Shown piece by piece: positions 8,169 through 16,587 of a DNA stretch of 64,000 nucleotides. The notes under the pieces are model-generated. The model saw only the letters and a list, made by a program, of their open reading frames with translations, made no database searches and had not been told where the DNA came from. The stretch is taken from contig DASVTY010000026.1 in the NCBI GenBank assembly GCA_036387315.1, positions 13,567-77,566 of the forward strand, given 5' to 3'. Position 1 is the stretch's first letter. Every line of letters begins with the position of its first letter. The position numbers and the translations under genes are program-made. Origin of the DNA: JALZCH01 sp036387315 (GTDB lineage Bacteria > Acidobacteriota > Blastocatellia > Pyrinomonadales > Pyrinomonadaceae).

Positions 8169-9776
8169 ATGAGAACAATAGTGAAAAAAACATACGTTTA
8201 CGTTGTTATTTTAACAATGACGCTGCTGCTCGCGGGAGCGGATTTTAACGCTTACGCGCAGCGCCCGCGCAACAATCGCGCTAATGAAGCGGCAGTTTCT
8301 ACCTTGCTTCAGACGCTCGAACGCGATACGGATTATTTTAATCGCAGTCTGACAGCAGCGCTCTCGCGCAACGCTTCAGGCGGCACGCAAGCCCAAAACG
8401 AAATTACCGAATACGTCCGCGATTTTGAAAACGCGACCGACCGTTTGAAACAGAATTTTGACGCACGCAACGCAACTGCTGCAGATGTCGAAGAAGTTTT
8501 AAATCGCGGTGCGAACATTGACAGCTTTCTACGTCAAAATCGCCTCGGACGCGCCAGCACCGATTGGAGCCGCGTCCGCGATGATTTAACGCGGCTTGCC
8601 GGTTTATACAACGTCGCCTGGGATTGGAACAGAAACAATGCTCCGACACGCGGAAACAATTACCCGACCAACAATTATCCGTCCGGCGGCACGACTTACG
8701 GCTCGAATCGCCTGACCGGAACATACCGGCTCGACACCGCGCGCAGCGCCAACGTCGAAGCCGAAATTGACCGCGCAATCGGCGATTTGGCAGCTAATCA
8801 GCGCGAGCGCGTTCGCCGCGTTTCTATGCGCCGTCTCGAAGCGCCGGAATATATCGCTATCGAGCGCGTCGGCAACGAGATTAGATTGGCTTCGTCGAAA
8901 GCGGCGCTAGTGACTTTCCAAGCCAATGGTCAGACAATCACCGAAACGATGCCGAACGGGCGTTCGATGAGCGTCAACGCCAATGTCGTTAACAATCAGG
9001 TTGTGATTAATTACACGGGCGACCGTGCAAATGATTTCTACGTCGCTTTCAACCCGCTTCGCAACGGCGATGAGCTGCGAGTTACGCGCCGGATTTATCT
9101 CGAAGGCGCGAACCGCCAAATTACGGTTGAAAGCTTTTACACACGCACGTCAAATGTCGCTCAGTTCGACACCATTTATAACGGCAATACAACAGGCGGC
9201 AATTACGGCGGCAACGCGACGACCGGCGATTTTATGGTTCCGAACGGAACACGCCTGACGGCGGTTTTGAATACGGATATAGACACTAAAACCGCGTCGG
9301 TCGGCGACCGCTTCACAATGGAAGTGACTTCGCCTTCCGAATACAGAGGCGCGATTATCGAAGGTCGCGTAGCGAGCGTCGAGCGTTCGGGCAGAGTTTC
9401 GGGCAGAGCCAGCCTCGGCTTGGACTTTGAAACGATTCGGATGCGCAACGGCGGCTCGCACCGTTTTGCCGGTTTGCTTGATTCCGTTTCCTCAAACGAA
9501 AACGGCAACGTCAGCATTTCCAACGAAGGTCAAGTCCGCGAGGGCGGCAGTCAAACAAATAAAACCGTCACGCGCACCGCAATCGGCGCAGCGCTCGGCG
9601 CGTTAATCGGCGCAATTGCCGGAGGCGGTCAAGGCGCGGCTATCGGCGCGGGCGTCGGAGCAGGCGCGGGCGCAGGCTCGGTTATTCTGCAGGGACGCGA
9701 CGATCTTTCGCTGAGACAGGGAACGCAAGTCAACGTCACGGCTTCATCGCCGCGCGGCGTCGCAAATTTGCGTTAA
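8169..9776 (+). CDS. Secreted protein with C-terminal glycine zipper
   Basis: About 535 residues. A signal peptide (MRTIVKKTY then a hydrophobic core to AYAQ) leads into a mature part rich in Asn, Arg and Gly. Residues around 40-150 look helical, the middle about 190-330 beta-rich, and residues about 470-510 form a glycine-zipper helix pair (GAALGALIGAIAGGGQGAAIGAG). Such zippers insert into or associate with membranes. The GGGGGA at 8159-8164 supports ATG 8169; ATG 8157 is the alternative. I do not recognise the central domains. The gene is monocistronic, behind a sigma-54 promoter and followed by a terminator. Confidence 0.7.
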   Translation: MRTIVKKTYVYVVILTMTLLLAGADFNAYAQRPRNNRANEAAVSTLLQTLERDTDYFNRSLTAALSRNASGGTQAQNEITEYVRDFENATDRLKQNFDARNATAADVEEVLNRGANIDSFLRQNRLGRASTDWSRVRDDLTRLAGLYNVAWDWNRNNAPTRGNNYPTNNYPSGGTTYGSNRLTGTYRLDTARSANVEAEIDRAIGDLAANQRERVRRVSMRRLEAPEYIAIERVGNEIRLASSKAALVTFQANGQTITETMPNGRSMSVNANVVNNQVVINYTGDRANDFYVAFNPLRNGDELRVTRRIYLEGANRQITVESFYTRTSNVAQFDTIYNGNTTGGNYGGNATTGDFMVPNGTRLTAVLNTDIDTKTASVGDRFTMEVTSPSEYRGAIIEGRVASVERSGRVSGRASLGLDFETIRMRNGGSHRFAGLLDSVSSNENGNVSISNEGQVREGGSQTNKTVTRTAIGAALGALIGAIAGGGQGAAIGAGVGAGAGAGSVILQGRDDLSLRQGTQVNVTASSPRGVANLR

Positions 9777-9803
9777 TTTTTAACCTCATCAATTCCTTAC
9801 AGA

Positions 9804-9837
9804 AAAACGGGTGACGGCTTGCCGCCGCCCGTTTTTT
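9804..9837 (+). terminator. Intrinsic terminator
   Basis: AAAACGGG pairs with CCCGTTTT around a GC-rich inner hairpin, followed by TTTTTTG. Confidence 0.85.
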
Positions 9838-9937
9838 GTTTATATTCGCAGTAACCCGCACGAAGTAATGGCATTTGTTTCATAAATTTTATTGCAGAAA
9901 CGAAAGAAATACTTTAATTTTATTCCGTCTATAAGGT

Positions 9938-10044
9938 TATTATGAAGAACGATTCTTCATAATACACGAAAAATGAGTGTTATACAGAACTGTTCCCCAT
10001 AACACTCTAAATTTGACGATTGGGCGGAATCATTCCGCTCAATC
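9938..10044. repeat. Three consecutive hairpins before the SMI1-like gene
   Basis: Hairpin 1 (9938-9964) has perfect 12-bp arms around CGA. Hairpin 2 (9975-10007) has perfect 9-bp arms GAGTGTTAT/ATAACACTC. Hairpin 3 (10018-10044) has 13-bp arms with one G-T pair. The stems share no sequence. They fill the gap between the terminator at 9837 and the cassette-like boundary at 10049. Confidence 0.7.
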
Positions 10045-10048
10045 AATA

Positions 10049-10055
10049 GTTGGGC
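10049..10055 (+). other. Integron core-site-like GTTRRRY, cassette left edge
   Basis: GTTGGGC fits the GTTRRRY core site at the left edge of integron cassettes. It is the inverse of the GCCCAAC at 10658-10664 on the other side of the enclosed gene. Confidence 0.4.
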
Positions 10056-10084
10056 GTATTCGTGTTGCTTGAGTAAGAAAACAA

Positions 10085-10645
10085 ATGGCATTCGAGAATG
10101 TTAAAATAATTGACCCTTATGTTGAAAAAGGCTGGACGCCGGAACTTAAACTGACGCTTGCCACGCCGGAAGAAGTTGATGCTCTCGAAGCTAAACTTAA
10201 CGTGACTTTTCCCGAAGGCTATAAAGAGTTCGTGACAACTTTAGGAAAAGGCGAATACTGCAATCACACTACACATATTCGAGTTGATATGCCTTCCGCA
10301 ATTTTGTCAGAGTACAAAGAACATCAAGAATTCTTAGACGAGTTTTGGTTTTGGGAAGACGGCGAAGATTTGTTGCCGAAAGAAAAAGCAATTGAATGTA
10401 TCAGAATTTGCGATACAGACGCCGGAGATGTCGTTATCTTTCACCCGTCAAACCCAAACGAGCTTTTCGCTTTGCCCAACGGAGACGATATATCGTATAA
10501 AATAGGCAGCAATCTTTACGAAGCATTTGAATGGCTGTCTGATTATGGCAATTCGCATCTTGGCAATACAGACGAACGAATATATTTTATTCCAGACAAT
10601 CCGTTTCAATACACAAATGGAGTTCTTTATCCAGAGGACATTTGA
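10085..10645 (+). CDS. SMI1/KNR4 (SUKH) family protein
   Basis: 186 residues, acidic and soluble, with the SUKH pattern: an N-terminal LATPEEVDALEAKL helix, the motif LPEGYKEF-like (here FPEGYKEFVTTLGKGEY), a middle DAGDVVIFHPSNPNELFALP strand pair, and a C-terminal LYEAFEWLSDY helix. SUKH proteins often neutralise polymorphic or contact-dependent toxins, but no toxin gene is adjacent. The gene alone fills a segment bordered by integron-like core sites, consistent with a captured single-gene cassette. There is no good ribosome site; the frame starts at the ATG next to AGTAAGAAAACAA. Confidence 0.75.
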   Translation: MAFENVKIIDPYVEKGWTPELKLTLATPEEVDALEAKLNVTFPEGYKEFVTTLGKGEYCNHTTHIRVDMPSAILSEYKEHQEFLDEFWFWEDGEDLLPKEKAIECIRICDTDAGDVVIFHPSNPNELFALPNGDDISYKIGSNLYEAFEWLSDYGNSHLGNTDERIYFIPDNPFQYTNGVLYPEDI

Positions 10646-10657
10646 AAATAACCATAC

Positions 10658-10769
10658 GCCCAACAAATCAATGGACGCGAGGCGGAAACAGCTACTTTTT
10701 CATCAGCTTGCGTGTTAAATTCAGGTTGACGATGGCTGGTTTCCGCCCGCGTCATCTCAATCGTTGACC
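10658..10769 (+). other. attC-like recombination site after the SMI1/KNR4 gene
   Basis: The site begins with GCCCAAC (RYYYAAC) and ends near GTTGACC (one mismatch to GTTRRRY). Between them GACGCGAGGCGGAAACAGC (10673-10691) pairs with 10734-10752 as an imperfect stem with single extra-helical bases. This folded layout and the length of about 112 bp fit integron attC sites. No integrase gene is in the window. Confidence 0.5.
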
Positions 10770-10870
10770 GCCTGCAAATCTTTACAGTTTAGAGTTTTTT
10801 AGACGGCACTCGAATGCAGTCGTCATTTTAACCACGCTTTTTAATCCAATTAATTTAATAAAACGTTCGG

Positions 10871-10896
10871 TAGAGACGCGACCCGTCGCGTCTCTA
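10871..10896. repeat. GAGACGCG palindrome
   Basis: TAGAGACGCG and CGCGTCTCTA are perfect 10-bp arms around ACCCGT, 25 bp beyond the end of the topoisomerase gene. It may act as terminator for that gene or be a dispersed repeat. Confidence 0.6.
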
Positions 10897-10920
10897 TAAT
10901 CACATCGTCAATTCAATTTA

Positions 10921-11970
10921 TTATTTTTTCGCATTTTCGAGCAAACGCATTACGGCTATTTCTTCGATTGAAAGCTCCGGCGAAAGTTTTTCGATAGTTC
11001 TCTTTTTTCGCGGTCGAAATTCATCAATTGTCGTCCCCTGCTCGTAGGCTTCGATGACAACTGGGTGGATGTAGCTGCTGCGGCAAACGGCGGGCGTGTT
11101 GCCTAGATGCTCGGCGACTTTTTTGACCGCCTCGACGATGTTTTTTTTCGTTTGCGTTTTAGTTTCCGGCGCGCCGATTTGCGCCAGCTCGGTTGCCGCC
11201 AGAACGGTCGCTCCCCAGGTGCGAAAATCTTTGGCGCTGAATTCTGGCGAAGTCGCGGTTTTGAGAAAATCGTTGACATCGCGTGGCGTTACCGGGCGAA
11301 CAGTTCCCTGCGCGTCCTGATAATTGAATAATTTGCTCCCGCCCATCGCTTTTAAATCCGTCATTATTGCGGCGAGTTCTTCGTCCACGATTAAACGCCG
11401 GTGTCGGATGCTGTGTTTGCCGACGAAATTAAAATTCAGCTTGCCGCCTTTTTCGATTGTCAAATGGCGATTTCTGAGCGTCGTGACGCCGTAGGTTTTA
11501 TATTCCTTGACGCTTTTTTCCGAGCCGACGCGAATATACAAATCGTTTATCAGCCGCATCACGACCGCCAAAACTTTTTCTTTCGGATAGCCTTCGAGCG
11601 AGATGTATTCATTCGTTAACTTGCGCAGCTTCGGCAAAAACTCGCCGAAACGCTCGATTTTCGAGAATTTCTTGGCTTGCTGCTTGGCGGAAAATTGCAG
11701 ACTGTATTTGTACTGAATGCGTCCGGCTGTATCGAATCCGATTGCCTGCAAACCGGCGCGCGTGTTCGGGCAAATGCGAACGTGCGTCCAGGCGGGCGGA
11801 ATGACGAGCTTGCTGATTCGTTCGATTTGTTTTTGGTCGGTTATTTTTTCGCCGTTGTGGTCGAAATATTTGAAACCGCTTTTTTTGCCGCCGCGGCGAC
11901 GCCACCATTTGCAGCGCCGCCCGCGATTTATTGCGTCGAGATTTAATGCGCCGTTATCGTTTTTTATCAT
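10921..11970 (-). CDS. DNA topoisomerase IB
   Basis: 349 residues, the usual size of the short poxvirus/bacterial type IB enzymes. The N-terminal domain carries the family text KLVIPPAWTHVRICP and GRIQYKYS; the catalytic domain has the KHSIRHRRL segment, FRTWGATVLAA (active-site Arg) and the nucleophilic tyrosine in CRSSYIHP near residue 300. It relaxes supercoils by a 3'-phosphotyrosine intermediate without ATP. It overlaps the end of the yihY-like gene by 17 bp, so the two are translationally linked. The coupling with YihY has no obvious functional reason. Confidence 0.92.
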   Translation of the reverse strand: MIKNDNGALNLDAINRGRRCKWWRRRGGKKSGFKYFDHNGEKITDQKQIERISKLVIPPAWTHVRICPNTRAGLQAIGFDTAGRIQYKYSLQFSAKQQAKKFSKIERFGEFLPKLRKLTNEYISLEGYPKEKVLAVVMRLINDLYIRVGSEKSVKEYKTYGVTTLRNRHLTIEKGGKLNFNFVGKHSIRHRRLIVDEELAAIMTDLKAMGGSKLFNYQDAQGTVRPVTPRDVNDFLKTATSPEFSAKDFRTWGATVLAATELAQIGAPETKTQTKKNIVEAVKKVAEHLGNTPAVCRSSYIHPVVIEAYEQGTTIDEFRPRKKRTIEKLSPELSIEEIAVMRLLENAKK

Positions 11971-13132
11971 CTTTGCCGCCGCCGAAACTCATAAAAACTC
12001 CCGCAATCATCGAACCGATTGCCGCCAGTTTAGCCGGAAAACTTAAAGGCTCGTGTTTTGTTTCCGCAGTTTGAGGCGAGATTTTCGGCGCGCGAATCTG
12101 TTTTTTGTCGGGCGGAATAATTTCGGCTTCGACCGGCTTTTTGTTTTCTTCCGTTTTTTTGTTTTCTTCCGGTTTCTGGTCGTTTTTCGTCGCCGCCGCG
12201 CCGAGAGTTTCGTTTTCATCCGGCGCTTTTTCGCCTTCTTCTTTGGCTCCGGGGACGCCAGCTTCGGCGGCTGCGTTTTCGATTTCCGAATTGATTTCGC
12301 CGCCGATTAAAATCGCCAACCCAGTGAAATAAAGCCAGAGCAGCAAAATTATCAGCGCGCCCAGCGAGCCGTAAGTGGCGCTGTAAGAATTAAAATAAGA
12401 CAGATAAAGGCGGAATCCGAACGAAATCAGCAGCCACAATAAAACGCCGACGACCGCACCGGGCGTCACAAAAAACCAGTGCTGATCTTTTAAATCCGGC
12501 GAAAAATAATAAATCAAAGCAAAAGCAAGCAAAACAAAGCAAAGTGCTATAACGTATTGGACGATTGCCCAAATTGTGGTCAAGAATGCTCCGAAACCGA
12601 GCGTTTGCTCGGCGTAATCAACGAAGTGACCGCCGAATAAAATTATAATCAGAGCCGAAATAATGGTCAGCGCCAACGCAACCGTCAAACCGATAGATGT
12701 TAATTTTAATTTCCACCACGCGCGCGTTTCTTTAACGTCGTAGGCGCGATTCAAAGATTGCGTTATTGATTGCAAACCGGAGGATGCAGTCCAGAGCGCG
12801 AGAAGCAAACCGAGAGAGATTTTACCGCCGCTCGAAGTTTGGCTGACTTCTTCAATCACGCCTTTGACCAGATCGAGCGCCGTACCCGGCAAAACGTTGC
12901 CGAGATACGAAAACAATTCGTTGCGCAGCTCGTTGTTTGCGCCGACGATAAACCCGAGAATCGAAGTCAGAAAAATCAGCAGCGGAAACAGCGCAAACAA
13001 AAAGTAATAAGCGAGCTGCGCCGCGCTGTCCAAAACTTCGTCTTCGATGATTTCGTTATAAACGCGCTTTCCCAGCTCCGCCCAACTAAGTCCGTTTAAA
13101 CTCCACAAACTCGCAGCCGCCATTTTCGTCAC
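11954..13132 (-). CDS. YihY/BrkB-family membrane protein
   Basis: 392 residues with six membrane helices in the first 280, beginning with the family motif DSAAQLAYYFLFALFPLLIFL and including LWTASSGLQSITQSLNRAY and the late GLAILIGGEINSEIE. The last 110 residues are a hydrophilic Lys/Glu/Pro tail ending with a hydrophobic stretch (AKLAAIGSMIAGVFMSF). YihY proteins (once called RNase BN) are inner-membrane proteins of unknown transport or envelope function. The tail is longer than usual. It is first in a two-gene unit with topoisomerase IB. Confidence 0.85.
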   Translation of the reverse strand: MTKMAAASLWSLNGLSWAELGKRVYNEIIEDEVLDSAAQLAYYFLFALFPLLIFLTSILGFIVGANNELRNELFSYLGNVLPGTALDLVKGVIEEVSQTSSGGKISLGLLLALWTASSGLQSITQSLNRAYDVKETRAWWKLKLTSIGLTVALALTIISALIIILFGGHFVDYAEQTLGFGAFLTTIWAIVQYVIALCFVLLAFALIYYFSPDLKDQHWFFVTPGAVVGVLLWLLISFGFRLYLSYFNSYSATYGSLGALIILLLWLYFTGLAILIGGEINSEIENAAAEAGVPGAKEEGEKAPDENETLGAAATKNDQKPEENKKTEENKKPVEAEIIPPDKKQIRAPKISPQTAETKHEPLSFPAKLAAIGSMIAGVFMSFGGGKDDKKR

Positions 13133-13160
13133 CCCTTGAAGATTTAATGGTTTATGAAAA

Positions 13161-13207
13161 TATTTTCGGCGCAGGCTTCCAAAAGATGAAATCCTGCGCC
13201 GAAAATA
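13161..13207 (-). terminator. Terminator after the GlsB/YeaQ gene
   Basis: ATTTTCGGCGCAGG pairs with CCTGCGCCGAAAAT; on the minus strand it is followed by A/T-rich sequence. Confidence 0.75.
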
Positions 13208-13230
13208 ACCAAGTTATTTAACAGAGAACC

Positions 13231-13518
13231 TTAAGTTCTCATACTGCGTCCGGTCGCAAGGCGATAAATTGCCAGCAAAGCAATTGCGCCGACAACCGAC
13301 AGAACCAGACTCATCAAAAAGCCCGGACTCGAATAATCGCCGTCACCGCTGCTTCCGTAGCCGAATAAGGCTCGTCCGATAAATCCGCCGACCACAGCGC
13401 CGGCAATACCAAGCAGAATTGTTACGATTGCGCCGCCCGGATCGCGTCCCGGCATCACGGCTTTAGCAATCAGTCCCGCAATTAAACCAAAAAGTATCCA
13501 TCCGATAATTGAAAGCAT
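13231..13518 (-). CDS. GlsB/YeaQ/YmgE family stress-response membrane protein
   Basis: 95 residues with three Gly-rich membrane helices: MLSIIGWILFGLIAGLIAKA, then VTILLGIAGAVVGGFIGRALFG and LSVVGAIALLAIYRLATG. The order and the PGRDPGG loop fit the transglycosylase-associated (GlsB/YeaQ) family, induced by envelope or acid stress. GGGAG upstream supports the ATG. It is divergent from the BON gene, and the shared 327-bp upstream region contains paired GTAC motifs like those before yggT. Confidence 0.9.
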   Translation of the reverse strand: MLSIIGWILFGLIAGLIAKAVMPGRDPGGAIVTILLGIAGAVVGGFIGRALFGYGSSGDGDYSSPGFLMSLVLSVVGAIALLAIYRLATGRSMRT

Positions 13519-13571
13519 TTTTCTTTCTCCCTTTCTCTAATCTCTTTTATTTTTTACCGTCAATCGCCTTT

Positions 13572-13704
13572 GTACGCTGGCGGTACGTTTTTCTTTTCTG
13601 CCGTGTCTTTTGCAAACCGCGCGCCACAAATTTGAACCGGGCTTTTTTTCTTTTAATCGTGTGTTTATCGGCTCAAAACGAATTTAATTCGTACACAAAC
13701 GTAC
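13572..13704. promoter_or_regulatory. Paired GTAC sites in a divergent promoter region
   Basis: GTAC at 13572 and 13583 (11 bp apart) and at 13691 and 13701 (10 bp apart) repeat the spacings found at 6503-6527. The 13519-13845 gap separates GlsB (minus) from the BON gene (plus). I see no convincing sigma-70 or sigma-54 promoter there. Confidence 0.4.
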
Positions 13705-13845
13705 AGAGATATTCCAGCCAAATTGTCAAATTTAATTTAACGGATTCCAAATTAACGAACCGCGGCGGTGAGAATTCTGGAATTTTTATCTCTAATTTTC
13801 GCTTCGAGCAAAGCGAATTAACCAAGATTTGAAAGGAGCAGTTTT

Positions 13846-15156
13846 ATGGCAAATCGCTACAATGATCAAGATTATCCGCGCTATAACGAACGCGACGACC
13901 GTTACGACAGCCGCTCGGAATCCGGCGGTTCTGAACAGCAACGCAATCGAAGCTTCGGCAACACAGAGCGCGGACGCAATGAACGCGACGAAGGTTATTA
14001 CGGGAAGAACCGCAACCGCGATTTTGGCGGCGGACAAAATTCCGGCTCTCAGGGCGGTCATTCCGGCAGCGATTTCGGGCGCGGCTACAATTCGCAAGAC
14101 CGCGATAATGACGATTTTCAATCGAATGCCCGCTCATCAAGGTCTAACACAGGCGGTTTCGGACGCAACACGGGCAACGACCGCGACGATTACACGCTTT
14201 ACGGTTACGACCGCGGCAACGAGTACAGTTCGGGCAGCGACGAAGAGCGCGGCTATTACAATCGCGGCGGCGATTACGGTTATGGCAGCAATTTCGGTTC
14301 GAGCGGCTCTAACTTCGACCGAATGTCGCCATCCGATTACACGCGCCGCAGCCAGCGCGATCACGGGCGCGGCGGCGGAAATGAACGCTCAAACCAGTCT
14401 AATCAATTCAATCGCGGCGAAAACAACTATGGGCAAAGCGGCGGTTACAAGGGCGATTATATGAACAGCGAACGCGGCTGGGAAACCGAAAATCGCGGCG
14501 GCTCGAATCAAGACGACCGCGGCTGGTGGGACAAAACTTCGGATGAAATTTCATCCTGGTTCGGCGACGATGAAGCCGCGCGCCGCCGCGAAAGAGATAT
14601 GCGTCAGGGCGGCGGTCAACAAATCAGCCATCGCGGAAAAGGTCCGAAAAATTATCGGCGCTCCGATGACCGTATCCGCGACGACATCAACGACCGCTTG
14701 ACCGATTATCCGTATTTGGACGCTTCCGACATTGATGTTGAAATCAACAACGGTGAAGTCGTTTTAACCGGAACGGTCGAAAGCCGTTACGCCAAGCGAA
14801 TGGCTGAAGACATCACTGAAGACGTTTCGGGCGTGACACACGTCGAAAACCGTCTGCGCGTCAGACAAAATGCATCGAATTTCGGCTCGCCCGGAACAGG
14901 CAATTTTTCGTCAGGCGACACCGGCGGCGCAAATACAAGCGCAAGCGGAAATTTGACGACCGGCGGCGCAACCGGCATAACCGGCGCAACGACGGGAACA
15001 TCAGCCGGCTCGTCAACCGATACTTCGTTCGAAGCCTCGACCGGCGCTAACAGTGCGACAGGCAGCACTTTAAACACAGGCAGCGAATCTGCCGGTAATA
15101 TCGGCGACGCAAACACATCCTCGACAACCGGGCGCACAAATTCAAAATCAGCCTAG
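13846..15156 (+). CDS. BON-domain protein with long low-complexity arms
   Basis: 436 residues. Residues 1-220 are a disordered arm rich in Asp, Arg, Gly, Ser, Asn and Tyr. A short SWFGDDEAARRRERD motif comes next (about 230-244), then one BON domain (about 268-340, with DASDIDVEINNGEVVLTGTV and DVSGVTHVENRLRV). The final 95 residues are Ser/Thr/Gly repeats. BON domains bind phospholipid or other hydrophobic ligands in envelope or osmotic-stress proteins. There is no signal peptide, so it is probably cytosolic. GGAG at 13833 gives a good start. The composition of the first arm resembles phase-separating proteins (inference). Confidence 0.85.
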   Translation: MANRYNDQDYPRYNERDDRYDSRSESGGSEQQRNRSFGNTERGRNERDEGYYGKNRNRDFGGGQNSGSQGGHSGSDFGRGYNSQDRDNDDFQSNARSSRSNTGGFGRNTGNDRDDYTLYGYDRGNEYSSGSDEERGYYNRGGDYGYGSNFGSSGSNFDRMSPSDYTRRSQRDHGRGGGNERSNQSNQFNRGENNYGQSGGYKGDYMNSERGWETENRGGSNQDDRGWWDKTSDEISSWFGDDEAARRRERDMRQGGGQQISHRGKGPKNYRRSDDRIRDDINDRLTDYPYLDASDIDVEINNGEVVLTGTVESRYAKRMAEDITEDVSGVTHVENRLRVRQNASNFGSPGTGNFSSGDTGGANTSASGNLTTGGATGITGATTGTSAGSSTDTSFEASTGANSATGSTLNTGSESAGNIGDANTSSTTGRTNSKSA

Positions 15157-15178
15157 CTTCTTTAAAATTAATGGCTGA

Positions 15179-15221
15179 AAAATAAAATCCCGACCAAGCG
15201 TTTGGTCGGGATTTTATTTTT
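15179..15221. terminator. Bidirectional terminator
   Basis: AAATAAAATCCCGACCAA pairs with TTGGTCGGGATTTTATTT around GCGT, between convergent genes. Confidence 0.9.
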
Positions 15222-15234
15222 AGATTGCTGTTTT

Positions 15235-16173
15235 TTATGCTCTCGCCGCGCGTTCAAAAAGAACTTCCTCAAAATGCGTTATTTGCTTAAACTCGCGGAA
15301 ACGCCCGTTGATTTCGTCTTGCGTCAACCGCGCGACTCTTTCAGTGCCGAATTCTTCGACATTAAACGAAGCCATCACCGAGCCGAAGATCATAGCGCGC
15401 CGCATTGTCGCTTCATCAAACGAATTGTGGCTTGCCAGATAGCCCATAAAACCGCCGGCAAAAGTATCGCCCGCGCCGGTCGGATCAAAGACGGATTCGA
15501 GCGGATAAGCCGGAATCGCAAAATAATTGTTTCCGGTAAAAAGCGCCGCGCCGTATTCGCCGCGTTTGATGACGAGCGCTTTTAAATTGCCGATTTCGAT
15601 GATTTTTTTCGCCGCGCGGTGAATGTTCGGCTCATCCGCAAGCTGACGCGCTTCGGCGTCGTTGATGATTACGCAATCAACGACTTTGACGGTTTCAATC
15701 ACGCTGTCTTTCATCGAAGAAATCCAGTAATTCATTGTGTCCATCGCTACGAATTTGGCGTTAGGGCATTGCTCGCGCACTTGTTTCTGCGTTGTCGGAA
15801 AAATATTAGCGAGAAAAACAAATTCGGCGTTTCTCGATTCATCGGAGAGCTTCGGCTGAAAAGTCTCAAAAACATTAAGCTCAGTCGCGAGCGTGTGCGC
15901 CGTGTTCAAATCGAAATCGTAACGTCCGCGCCAGAAAAACGTTTTGCCGTCCGCGACTCGTTCGACATCATCGGTGTTGATGTTTTTCGAGTGGAGCAAA
16001 TCGAATTCGTTTTCGGTAAAATCATTCCCAACTACGCCGACCATTCTGACATCGGTAAAATTGCTGGCGGACAAAGAAAAATGCGTGGCAGCGCCGCCAA
16101 GCATTCGTTCGCGTTTCCCAAAAGGCGTTTCGACCGCATCAAACGCGACCGAACCGACAACTGTTAATGACAT
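15235..16173 (-). CDS. PfkB/ribokinase-family sugar or nucleoside kinase
   Basis: 312 residues. The N-terminal motif GGAATHFSLSASNF corresponds to the first PfkB signature, and DPTGAGDTFAGGFMGYL near residue 245-261 is the second, with the catalytic base in GAGD. These enzymes phosphorylate a sugar or nucleoside hydroxyl from ATP. The gene is last in the ten-gene minus-strand operon that also contains MTA phosphorylase, so methylthioribose- or nucleoside-type substrates are conceivable, but the sequence does not decide this. A 36-bp gap separates it from the VOC gene. Confidence 0.85.
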   Translation of the reverse strand: MSLTVVGSVAFDAVETPFGKRERMLGGAATHFSLSASNFTDVRMVGVVGNDFTENEFDLLHSKNINTDDVERVADGKTFFWRGRYDFDLNTAHTLATELNVFETFQPKLSDESRNAEFVFLANIFPTTQKQVREQCPNAKFVAMDTMNYWISSMKDSVIETVKVVDCVIINDAEARQLADEPNIHRAAKKIIEIGNLKALVIKRGEYGAALFTGNNYFAIPAYPLESVFDPTGAGDTFAGGFMGYLASHNSFDEATMRRAMIFGSVMASFNVEEFGTERVARLTQDEINGRFREFKQITHFEEVLFERAARA

Positions 16174-16209
16174 TTAATAAATTCTCCTGTTGTATTTATT
16201 TTTGAATAA

Positions 16210-16587
16210 TCAAGTTTTAACTCGCCAGGGCGGATTGAGCCGGTTTTCTCCGGCGTAAAACAAACAAATTTTATTACCGTTCGGATCGGTTGTATATGCT
16301 TCGCGCCAGAGCCAGATTTGATCAATCGGCTCTGTTTCAAATTTGATTCCCTGCTCTTTTAATTCCGCCACTTTTTGGTCGAGATTTTCGCACTCGAAAT
16401 AAATAACGACGCTGTTATTTTGCGGCTCGTCGGCAGTTTCGTGAATCGAAAAAGTTGTGCCGTTCGGACACTCAAAACGGCAATAACGCGGAATGCTGTC
16501 AACAATTAAATTCAAACCGAGTTTTTTGTAAAACTCGACTGTTTCAACGACTTTATTTGAATAAATCGTTATCTGATTTAAATTCAT
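16210..16587 (-). CDS. VOC (glyoxalase/bleomycin-resistance fold) protein
   Basis: 125 residues forming one pair of beta-alpha-beta-beta-beta units: NLNQITIYSNKVVETVEFYKKLG-type start and the second half VVIYFECENLDQKVAELKEQGIKF ending in TTDPNGNKICLFYAGE. The metal ligands typical of the fold (His/Glu) are partly replaced, so the reaction is unclear. Its start overlaps the stop of the preceding secreted-protein gene by 4 bp (ATGA), typical of operon genes. Confidence 0.8.
   Translation of the reverse strand: MNLNQITIYSNKVVETVEFYKKLGLNLIVDSIPRYCRFECPNGTTFSIHETADEPQNNSVVIYFECENLDQKVAELKEQGIKFETEPIDQIWLWREAYTTDPNGNKICLFYAGENRLNPPWRVKT

Noticed and set aside
13792..14464. Overlapping frames of 75-210 codons inside the BON gene on both strands
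   Set aside because: Caused by the repetitive arm; the real frame has a ribosome site, a folded BON domain and normal codon use.
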